From assembly GCA_963691655.1 (NCBI GenBank), contig OY829327.1, positions 54,076,079 through 54,140,078 on the forward strand: 64,000 nt of DNA. The letters run 5' to 3'. The DNA comes from Toxonevra muliebris (taxonomy: Eukaryota > Arthropoda > Insecta > Diptera > Pallopteridae). Of this stretch, positions 37,901 through 49,900 are shown one piece after another. The notes under the pieces are model-generated. The model was not told where the DNA came from. It did not search any database and saw only the letters and a program-made list of their open reading frames with translations. Positions within the stretch are counted from its first letter, which is position 1; each line of letters begins with the position of its first letter. Made by a program: the position numbers and the translations under genes.

Positions 37901-40900
37901 TTTTTTTTTTTGGATTAAAATGGTCATAAAAAGGCCATATTTTATCCAAAATCTGGTTGTGATTTAGCCAATAGAGAATTGTGTTGTAAATATTCTGTTA
38001 AAATTTGAGCTAATTTGGAGAAAAATCGGTTTTAAAGTTATGAATTCATAAAGAGACACTACAGCTCTGCGATAAACTGCGCGCTATAAATATGACAAAG
38101 AAATGAGATATAAAAAAATCCTTTGCACAGCGATTCCTGATAAATGTAGCTATAAGAAAATAAAAAAAAAATAAATTTTGAAATTTCTGGACTGGTGAGC
38201 CCCCTTAATTTCATCCCGCGTTATTGATTTGCTCGCCTAAATGACCTGAATTTTGTGTTATAAAAAATACTTACACAAATTATTATTTTCCCTCTGTTTG
38301 ATTAGGTCCCGCTTAATTGCATTCTCCGTTTAAATGTGCTTTATATTTTTTATATAGTAATTAATGTAAAAGCACAGAAATAATTTCTGATAAATTACTT
38401 GCCCCGGAAATTAAATTAATAGGGAGAAAGCCCCAAGATAGACACCATAGGCAGAATTCTTTTCATTTATTGGCAACACTGAATGTTTTATGGCGTTGTT
38501 TCAAATCGTGGAGACGAAGTTTAGTAGTACACATTTATTTACAGCACGCACTCTTCGAAATTTCTTCTCTCAAAGTAAGGACTAACTTTTTTTTATGAAA
38601 TGTTTTCATACGTAATACTATATTTATCAACATTCATGATTCAAATATAAATTTTTGTCAATTTTGAAAATTGTATGAAGCACTTTAGAATAGCCCCCAG
38701 TGCTGATAACATGATTCAAACTGAATTCTAATTTTCTGGTAAATTTTTTTAGCCAACTTTTTTATTGATTTTAATGTAAAAGATTTTTTGCCTTACATTG
38801 TTTTTCAATTGCTTTTGCAACTTGTTTAGTCCATTTTTGGGAGGTGTCGACTTTGAGCCACTTTTTTGAAAGCCGCAATTTCGACTTTTTCAAATCAGCT
38901 TAAAGTTTTTGAGCAGAATAGGTAAAGGAACACTCTCTATACTAAAAAAAAGGAAATTATACTGGGAACACAGACCAGGACTAAAGCATTCGAAGGCACT
39001 ATTAGAAATCTATAACCTAAAACGCTTCAAGGAATGTATGAATTTGTCAAAGAATAATCTTTGAATCAATACAGGAATTCTAACAGGTCATTTAAGGTTG
39101 AAATATCACCCAATAAAACTGGGAATTACATCTAATGAATCATATAGGTTTTGCAGAGAAGATAAGGAATCTGCGAAGCACATCTTAGGACAGTTCCCCG
39201 CATTTATGCATAGGATCAATATGGTAGGATCCATACTAAAATTGCTATTGGAGGCTCGACTTATGGAAATAATATAAGTCCATGAAGGGGCACAATAGAT
39301 ATTAAAGGTCACAGTGCGCTACCCCAACAATAATAATATTAATGAAGTTTTTGATAAAAACTTAGCAAATGAGATAAAGTTTCATGGGAGGTATATAATA
39401 CCTTTTGGATTCCTCTCCCCTACATATTGGAAAACAAAATAATAATGTGACCATTATAAATTGTTTGTTTGCTTTGTTTTTTCCCCTTAAATACTTAAAA
39501 TATTTATATTTTTAAAATAATCTACAATCCAAAATAACTGTTTTTTTGTAATTGAAACTTGAAAAATGATCCGTTTTCGTTTATGTATATTTTTAAGGGG
39601 ACATTGCACATATATTAGGGGTGATCGAATTGTTCAGCCAAGACATCGGCTACCCCCTAGATAAATAGTATATTTGATGCTGATCAACTTAGACGAAGAT
39701 GACAAGGAAATCAACTTGAGTCCAGAAAAATATATTTTTTCAGTTATATTTATGGCATTGAAATCAATATTACGGGTTAGTCGAGAAATCCGAATATGAC
39801 ATTAGTTTGCTTTTATAATTGATTCTCGAGAGCGCCACCATATAAAAATTTTTTAAAATTCATTGTTTACAAAAGGTTTTCTTTTATAAAATATTAGAAA
39901 TTCTTATTGAAAAATCAGGGAACTCAAGTTGATTTTTGATGTACTCTTCGGCTAAGTTAATCAGCTATACCATATACTATATATCTAGAGCAGTGGCATT
40001 TTACATATTAAACAGATTTCCTCGGATCCCCAGGAAAATTTCGTGGAGCTCTTAGGTTCCATGGAGCACAGTTTGAAGACCAATGATCCTAGGAGGTAGC
40101 CGATGTCTTGAAAAAATTCGATCACAAAAAGTTTATAAAATCTATGTCATTGTTAATTGAAACTCCTCTTTTTTATCCATCTTTTTAAGTGAAGTAACTT
40201 CAGTTTCTTTTTCCTTGTTTATGTCCTGTTTTATGAGTGAAATTCAATTCGAATATATATAAATATAAGTATATTTAAAATACTCTGTATACGATTTAGC
40301 TTTATTTTATTAATTGCGTTAGTTGTGTAGTTAACCGAGTATTGGTTAAATGTTTTCCTTGATTAATTTAACCAAATCAAATTTCTCAACTTAAATATTC
40401 TAATCATAAAACTAAGTCAGACAATTTCAATATGCTTCGTTATCAAAGATTTAATTAATTTCCAACTTGAATTTTTCAGAAAAGTGCAATTCCAATTTAA
40501 ACTTATTAAATCATTGAAGCCAATATTTAGAAAACTTTAATTTATTTATTTACTTTTTTTCGGTCTATCTGTCTTTCCTTTTTGTCACACCATAAATATC
40601 TCAACATTAACAATAATGATGGCATCAAAAAGAGATTTCTTGAACCACAATATCACAAAATTTAATTATGTTCTCAACGCCTGCACACTTAATTACATGC
40701 ATACACATTCACAATCTCACACATACATACAAACAATTACGATTACACGAATATGACAAAATTAACAAGGGTGTGAATTTGTAATAAATGTACGCGATAG
40801 TAATAAGTACGAGGACTTATGTACATACATATAAGCAATGTTTGTATGTATTTAAATGAGTGAGAGTGAGTGAGCGAGCGAGTGAACGAGCGGTGAAGTA

Positions 40901-43900
40901 ACAATTTAAATAATTAAATTGCAATTTATTTAAATTCTCAAACGAGAATAAAATTTGTGTTGTATGTTGTTGCTGCTGTGATAATTCACCCGCTGCCGCA
41001 AGCGTAGTAAAAGTCAATAAAACATCTCAAAGATATAATTCAAAGGCTGTTGAACAAGCAACAAGTAGATACATACAAACATGCATACTATGAAAACCCG
41101 CAGCTTTTCTCGTATGAATGTGCATATGTATGTACGAATATGCTGTATTGTGGGGGTGTTTTAACTGCGGCGGATGTGATTTGGACATTATAAAATGTGC
41201 AGTCGCAGTAGCAAAAGCAGCAGCAGCAGCAACAGCGGCATCGTCAGCACTATTCAAACTAGATTAAAACAATCTCTCCCTTACTGCACACCACTGACCA
41301 GCCAGCAACAGCTAACAAGACGATTTAATTGTTCAACGCTTGATTAACTAACAAACAATTATATCTAATAAATAGTTGAGAGTGTATTGTATGTATGTGT
41401 GCATGATGTACATATGTAGAAGGTATGAAGGGGGGAGTAAATGAACAACAATCTATGAGATACATACATATGCACATACATACATACATACATACGTATG
41501 TACATGAGCTTAGGTGCGCTCATAGCTCACAGTTCACATCTAAACGAATCACATCCACCACATACATAGCAGCATCACTGTCGCTCCGCATGGATACTCT
41601 TTGTTTTCTTCGGAATTTTTTGGTCCATAACAAAGTAGGAGGAGTGTGTGTGCCTCTCGTCGTTGTGCTTCGGAATCTCATCTAAACTTCATTTATGTAT
41701 TGAGCTTATTTGTTTGTATTGAGCTGTGTGTTTGTGTGTATTGGTGTGCGTGTGTGTGTGTATACCTCAAGTAGTATCTGCGCAATATCGGATTTGAGTG
41801 AAGCAATTCAGCGGCGAATAGCGTAAGCTTTTTCAAATGGTGAATACCTCTCACAATTTTCATATTGCTGTATGAATGAATGAATGCATGAATGCATAAA
41901 TGAAATGAGTGAGTGAACAATCGGATGAGACTGAGAATGAGACTGGCCATTGAATGCGGTATGTGGGGATTTTTTACGTCTCTTAATGTTGCCGCTGTCG
42001 TTGAGGTTTCGTGTGCTTACAACAGGTTTTACCTTTACGTTCGTTCGTTTGTTCGTTCATTTATGTGTTTCTTGAATGAAGCAATGAATGGGCGATGGAA
42101 TGAATGGATATTCGTGTTTTGTTGGTGTTGTTGTTTTTGTTTTGTGGGCTTTTAAGTGCTTTCATATACGGCAACAGCAACAACAGCAGCAACAGCAACA
42201 ACAATTTGGCGCGCATTTTACGCTCTCACACATAATTAAGCACTTTATTTCGAGATACAAAAAGATATTCGGTTCAGACAGACAAGCAGGTTTTGTGTAT
42301 TTGTATCTGTATCTCTATTGGAATGTCTGTCTTTTCTTAATGCCGTATTTGGGAGAGTGTTTATGTGTGAGTGTGTGTATTAGTCTACTTTTCAGTTTTG
42401 CTGGTGTTCGTGCAGCATTTGATTTTGATTGGTTTTCGAATCTTACCAAATCAGCAGTGGGAATGTCATATAAATATGACACACCTTCTCTTATAAGATT
42501 ATTGCATCCCTCCGGTGAAACATACTTAAGATTGGATTAAGTGTTTGAGTAAAAACAAAAATATATGAATTTTGTTACAAAACTTTCGGCATGCAAAGCT
42601 TAAGGATAATTCCAGCAAAGTTCCGATTAAAATTTGGTTTAGACACAGCTTTAATTTAGAAAATGTTAATTTTATTTTGACAGGAACAATTTTTAAATTA
42701 AAGAATATGGAAATGGTTATGATTTCTGTTATCTGAATCTTGTTTTTTATTAAATTTTATTAAAGATATCTTAAAAGCCATGAGTGACAGTGAAAAACGA
42801 ATAGCTACATTGAAATTAGGTTCCTCCAATTATATAGACATTATGCATTATATTGAATATTTTCATTAAACTTCAAGAAGAAAAATTTAAAAAAAAAACC
42901 GATCCATGACAAACCTAGTCTGAAAGTTTCACGGTTTTATTCTTATACTTAACGCTGCAAAATTTTTAAGATATATGCATCTTGGAAGAAAATTCATGAG
43001 ATTTTTTTTTTTTTTTTTTTCTAAGTTCTTTAAATTTCTAAATTTTGGTTTTTGAGTCATAAAAAATATTTTCCATCAAAACTTACGCTCAGTCGCGAGT
43101 CAACGGGATAACAAAAAACTTTAAAAAATCGTTTGGCAAAGTAGTTTTCGAGATATCAGAATCACAGCGAGGGCATTTTTCAAAAAACATGATATCGAAA
43201 AGTTTTGAGCATGGAGAAAGCTCACTTGAGGTGACACAAATCCAACTTGCTTATCTTCCTAAATAATACTCCTGAGATTATAAACTTTGGAAATACAATA
43301 AAAAAATTTTTTTTTTGTCGACCCAATTATAAGGCATAACCCCCTAAAGTTCAATCCTTTTTCAAAAAACTAATTTCACACAAAAAACCCACAAATACAG
43401 AAAAGATGCCTAAAATATTCGATACCAAGTTCTATCCAAAACTTCCAGTCAGGTTTTATCAAAACCTTCTTGGAACTCTGACTAATATATAGATAATATT
43501 TTAATATTATTTTTGTTATTATTTGGATTATTTAAAAAGTATCTTTATAGTTTTGATATTATTGATTTCTCGGATATCTTTAGAACTGTTCATATACGAA
43601 TTATTGATTACAAAAATTTAAAAACCTAATAAAAATTCAATTCACAATAAACCGAGAGCTGAATTCACTCTTGTACTGCTAACACAATGTTATGAAATCA
43701 ACAAAATTTTGAATACTCTTCTTGAGTTTTGCTGAAACTCACACAAAAAATGGTGACACACAAAAAATTCCTAATTGAAACAGGGAAGACTGCAGTCAAA
43801 AACATCAAGAATTATCCAACTTTTTCTGATTTTCGGTGCAGTGAATAAAATCCTAAGTGCAATAAGTCAAAAAAAAATTTTAATATCTTTCACAAATTTT

Positions 43901-46900
43901 TATGCAATTTCGGTATTTATTTCCAATAAAATTCAATTCAGAAAATTTTGGAAGTTATTTCATCCATTTTAAATATATTGCAAAATTTTGCTTCTGAAAT
44001 TGTTGCTGGATAAAGAACAATGTGGTTTGAATTACGTTACATGTTATCTAAAACAACAAAGTAAAGTTGTTTCTCTTAAATATACAATAGAAGTTATACT
44101 AGTAAAAAGAAAATGTCTTAAAAAGTTTCGGCTTTGAGGGGCCGGAACAGACCCCATTTGTTAAGGCATGTTATGAAGAGAGGCAGTGAGTTCCAAAAAC
44201 ATTTTTGGGGGGGGGGGGGGGGGCGAAATAAAAAATAAAAATTCTCCATATGAACCAAAACGCGGGCTGGAGCGTTACATCGTTTTTTTTGCTTATTCAT
44301 AAACTATATTTCGATGACTAACAATTTCAAAGGTATGGTCGTGTGAAAAGAAAACTTACTGGTACGTTACGCATTTTGGGGAAACCCTGTTCTATGATCT
44401 ATTTCCAAGGTAAAGGATTGTGGAAAATATAAGAGTAGGAAACATTTATTCAGTTTCCGGTTTTGGATTGGTTTATAATGGGTCGAGAATTAGTAGAGTT
44501 TTAAGAATAATTCAAGGTTGCTGATTCCTACCCTGTAAAATTTTGACTTTCCCATCTGGGAAACTTATAATTTTGTTTTTTTGTTTTTTTTTTTTTTTTG
44601 GTGAATTCAATTCTCTACTTGAGAATAGAACCCGTTGAACTGGTACTCAAGTCAAGTATTTAAGAACTAAATCACCGAAATGATCCATTTTATTAGAACA
44701 ATCCATTTGGACATTTTTTAAGAATTTAACCCCATCTGGGAATCGAACCTGAGGCAGCTGGAACTCCAGTCTAGCTCTCATCCACCATATAAAATTTAAA
44801 TTGCTTTAACTCACAACAAGCAAATACAATTTAAGTTCTATCACACAAAAATCTCTATTATTATGGAATATGAAAATTGTAAATAAATTTGCCAAAAGTT
44901 TGGGAGCAGTGGTTAGTGCGTTTTTAAGTCAACAGATGAAATCTGACAGCATTAAACCTATGGTAAAGAGACAAAGAAAATGGTGTCAGCTATGACCTGA
45001 AAATTATTTATCCTTGGCCGAGGCTCCCTTACAAAAGCTCTTCATTTCCAAAATTTATAATTATGTAAAAAGAGCGTTTCATAAACCTCGTATTACATTA
45101 GTACCAGAAACAGGCGAGCTGTAATGGTTCGATGTAACATAGCTAATATATCTATTCGTAAAATAAAGAAAAATCTAATGTAATAATACTATTAAAACTT
45201 CAAAAGGTAAGCAAATTGAAACGGGGGGAAAAAATAAAAAAACCAGTGAATACAAAAGCTTTAACCTTTAGAATATTTAGGTCTATGTGCAATGCGTTGT
45301 TAGTTACAAAGAAAAGTGCGCTGGCTAAGAATCTCAATGTGTTTTGGATTGATAGCATTGTAGTATTTCTAAGTTTGAGTTACAATTAGTACCCCACAAT
45401 TGAACTCCGTATGTCCAAACTGGTTTCAATATCGTTTAATAAAGAAGTAGTTTGTTCTTATGTTAACGTGTAGCCTCTTCGCTTTTATATGCTCTTTTCA
45501 ATTTAGTCCTAAATATTTTACACTGTAACGTTTGGGGAAAGTAATTCCATTTAGATTTAACGAAGGATATTCTCCTCTTCTCAATGAAAACATTATATTT
45601 GCTGACTTGTCTATATTCATCTATTTTTCTACGAAGTAACCATTGTTAAACGTCGTCGAGCTGTTTCTGAACTAGATTAGCAGCTTCTCTAGGAGATTAA
45701 TTTGACGCTAAAATGGCAGTATCGTCTGGATAAGTAGCAATAGTAACACCATCAGTTTCAGGAAAGTCGCAGGTAAAAATCAAATAAAGAGCAGGACCCA
45801 GAACACTGCCCTGTGGTACTCCGGCTTTCACTTGACATTTGGCTGATGTTTCATCATTTACCTTGACATAGAATTATCTTTCATGTAGATAGGACTTTAA
45901 GACCAAATAAAATGGAGCTGGAAGTAAATTTTTTAATTTGTATAACAGCCCTTGATGCCAAACTTTGTCGAACGTCAGAGCAATATTTCTTGCGTTCCAG
46001 AAAGTACTCAGGAGTACTGTGCTTATGACGAAACCCAAATTGGTGATCCTGAACTATATTCTTATTTTCTTGTATTATTAGCAATCTACTACTTCGAATA
46101 TTTTCGAGAATATTACCAGCAAACTTATAGGTCTATATGAGGGCTCTGAGTATTCAAGGTTATTTGGTTTAGGTTTTATTATTATTTCAGCATATTTCCA
46201 TTGAGTAGGAAAGTGTTTTAATGAGCAAGATTATTCCTTATTCTTACAATTGAAAGTAAATCGTAATAACTGAAAACAACAATAACTAATTATGTTCATC
46301 TTTTTGCCTGTTTAAGTTATTAAATTTTTAAGTGTTTGAAATTTCCCCCCGTTTTTCATTTTTTTCTTGAGATCTATTTTATAATGAAATAAATGCGTCC
46401 TTATTTTAGTTCTGATTTGGGACTTATTTTACTTCTCTTGGAACTTATCTAATTTTTCTCTATGGGAATCTTCCTTTTTTTTGGGAATTATTTTATTAGG
46501 AGTTTTTTCATTGGATCTTATTGTACTTGGGACTTTATTCACTATGACGATTTACCCAACTTCAATAGCAATTTTTTAATTTTATATCATTAAAAACATT
46601 TTTTAAATTTTTTAACTATTTTTCATAAGTCCTCAATTCGATAGCTGTTCTGTTGTTAGACCAATGAGGCTAGTGCTGGTATTGAAACTTACAAGTAGCA
46701 TGGATTCCTCTAACATGGTAGTATTAAGATGCTTGCCTGTATTTAAAACATATTTTTTCTTTGCTATTATAAGTAAAACATTTTTGTTTTTACTTAAAAA
46801 AAGGTGTCACAATCAAATATTTTTACCGAACGGAAAAAAGTCGTAGATGGAATCGAGCAAGGGGAATCTAACAATTCTATCGTTGAAAAATTATGTATAA

Positions 46901-49900
46901 ATATTACACATCATTTCATTACTAAAGTAATGATATTAGCTGTGTTTCTTTTGTCGCGAATACAGGGTACTCATCGCAGTGACAAAAGAAACGCACATCC
47001 AGTTAATTATACAAATTCGTTTTTTTTTTTATTTGCTTACTTCCACATTCACAATAAATTATGTAGGACCATTTAGTGCAAATAAATACACCGCTGATTG
47101 TTAAAATTAAAAGCTGCCACTCGCTACATTTTTTTTTATTCTGATTTTGTTTCTTCGTAGGGATAGATGTCTCTGCGATCTAAGCGTATATAGGATTAAT
47201 TCCCCATAAATCATTTTTTAAAGCGAGTTTACGTGACAAAAGAAAAATATAATCTCAATGAAATGGTATAAGTTCCAAGCTTGCTATGTTTGCTATTGTA
47301 ATAGCTTTGTTGAAAATACGAACAGGTGGCATTAAAGCGCTCACCTCTACAAATCTTCCACTATGCAAATATCGATGGAATAAAGACACGTGAGCAACGC
47401 CTTTACCGATGAGACCTGAAATCCCTACTGTCTCCTCGAATTCCATTCGTGAAGCTCTTTTTTATAGTTGTAGATGGTGTAGAATATACGGAGACCAATC
47501 GAAATGAAGAATTTCTTATATCGATTTAGTAAGCCGATACACTTGACTCCTTTTTCGATACTCCGAAAATATGATTATTCCAGCGGAAGTCACAATGAAT
47601 TGAAGAATGGTTTTTGGTTTGAACATACATAGAGTCTTTTTAAACAGTGATATAGTTGCAACAATATTTCTATTCTTGGCTGACAAAAAAAAATCAGCTT
47701 AAGCTGTTATTTCCTCTTACCACAGATTTATCCTTCGCCTCATACGCTCATGAATTTTACATCTTTTAAGTTAGTTTATTTACGAACACGTTTTTATAAT
47801 TATATTATTTTCTGCGTATTTCCCTTTACTTACATGGACATGATTCAAAGGGTATGCTGCTATGTCGTTTTGGCGATTAATGTTTAATTATAATTATTAT
47901 TATGGCATTAAGTAATTATGAATATATTGTAAAAATCAATTCTCAATTTAATGTTCGTCTCTTTCTTTTGCCAATAGGTTACAGCAATAATCCGCATGAT
48001 CGCAACAACAGCCCGCCTCCTCCACAACAACAACAGCAACAGCAAAATGCCAACAACAACTCTACAATGCTGCCACCTGCTAGTATCACCTCTCAGCAGC
48101 AGCAGCAGCAACAATCACAATCGAATTCTTCATCCGCCTCTTCCGTCGTTGCCAGCAACACTAACACCAGTGCTGGCAGCAGCAATACCAGCAGCGGGAA
48201 TAATAATGTTGGCAACAGCGCCAACAACAACAATAACAGTAATTCACTCGCCACGAATAACAACAACAGTGCCAATCTTAACTACATGCAAATGGCAATG
48301 CGAAATTCCGCAGCCACTGCTGCTCTCTACTCGCAGCATCAAATGAAAGAGGAGCCTGGAACACAGAGCAACACCTCGTCTGGCTACTCTAGCCTCGGTG
48401 GCGGCGGCGGCGGTGGTAGTGGCAGTAATGGCGGACAAACAGATCCTACCGATCTATCCAATTTCGGGCTGCCAGCACATTTGGCCAACGTTACACCCGC
48501 TGGACATTATGATGACACAGACTATCACAGCACCATCTCGTCACAAGATCATCAAAGTCAATCAAGTTATCTCGACGGTAGTCCAGATTTTTATACCGAA
48601 CAGAAATATAATCCTTATGGACGTTCACGTTTTCATGATGCATATCCATCGGAATTTACACCTTATGATGCGCCTCAATTTCAATCGATGGCTGGCCAGC
48701 CCCCGCTCGATCAATGGAGTGCACATCATCCGGGACAGTTACCTGCAGCGTATACAATGGGCTTGGATAAAGCGCTGCTCGGTGGCTATCCGAGTCATGG
48801 TGGTGTGCCTTGTTTTACCGGTTCGGGACCTATACAATTGTGGCAATTTCTGTTGGAATTGTTAATGGATAAGACGTGTCAGGGTTTCATCTCATGGACT
48901 GGAGACGGTTGGGAATTTAAACTTACCGATCCAGATGAGGTAAGATCGTGCACTTAAAATTATATGGTAATATGCACTTAAATATGCTAATCTTTATTAT
49001 ATATTTTTCGTATATACAGGTAGCACGTCGCTGGGGCATACGCAAAAATAAACCAAAAATGAATTATGAAAAATTAAGTAGAGGCCTACGTTATTACTAT
49101 GACAAGAATATCATTCACAAAACAGCTGGAAAGCGTTACGTTTACAGATTTGTGTGCGATCTACAAAATCTAATTGGGTATGTACTATAAATATATTTAT
49201 CATTAGTTATTATTATTCGAAACTACATTCATACTTCAAAACATAAAAAAAGGTAAAAAGTTATTCTTCCATCCATCTCCATTTATTGCTAAGCTTAAAA
49301 ATATCACTTCAAGAATCTGCTCCGGTTTATCATTTCAGTAAGAGAGCAAACTATATTTCCTGTTACTGATCACGAATTTAAAAGTGGCCCAAGATATCTA
49401 AGTTTTTATCAATTGATGAACCGAAGGAGCATTTTCATATGGTACGGTACTCTGTTTAAGTTCACGTGAAATTTCACGACAAACTCCATATAAAAAAGAC
49501 AGCAATATATTAGTCGAAGTAGTACTCTGTTCTCTCTTGTGAAATACTAGCAACATGAGTCTGAAAATAAATGTGCAACATTTTTTCACGCAGATTTGAA
49601 TGAACGTGGTGGAAAGTGACAGAAAACATATATTCTGCCCAAATTTTCCTGCACGTATTAATATTTTGGCAAACTTCAAGGTGTTTTTAAGTAACTTTGT
49701 CTTCCAGCATTTGCTCTTGAAACGCCAACGGAATTTTGATGTCAAATCCATTTATTTTAATTTCTTCAACTATTCAATCACGCATTGAGTCTAAAACTGC
49801 AGCTCATAGTAGTTTTTGAAAATGGAAATACGGTTTAAGTCTTTGTTTTAGATTTTCCCACAGTTTATTTAAAAATTTATTAAAGCAGTAGTGTACTACA

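Larger units (their letters stand above)
31945..47977 (+). other. pnt: pointed P1 intron 1 (16.0 kb)
   Basis: GTAATT donor at 31945 and CAATAG acceptor at 47976-47977. It holds the element remnants annotated separately. CATA and CA microsatellites with CAG-rich stretches lie at 40680-42400. The remaining stretches, 31960-33840, 35000-37610, 39330-40670, 42550-45280 and 46250-47900, show no recognised gene. Long open frames at 41913-42540 come from repeats. Confidence 0.8.

Noticed and set aside
41913..42540. Overlapping open frames of 80 and 150 codons with a glutamine run
   Set aside because: They are built from GAAT, GTTC, CAG and GTGT simple repeats inside a pointed intron and have no recognisable domain.
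44700..44800. tRNA gene on the minus strand
   Set aside because: A perfect B box is present, but the T stem, D arm and acceptor stem do not pair.
47902..47977. Possible start of an ORF ([10 protein letters not shown]...) upstream of the pointed common exon
   Set aside because: The acceptor CAATAG at 47976-47977 and exact frame joining to the P1 exon show that this part is intron; the open frame is fortuitous.
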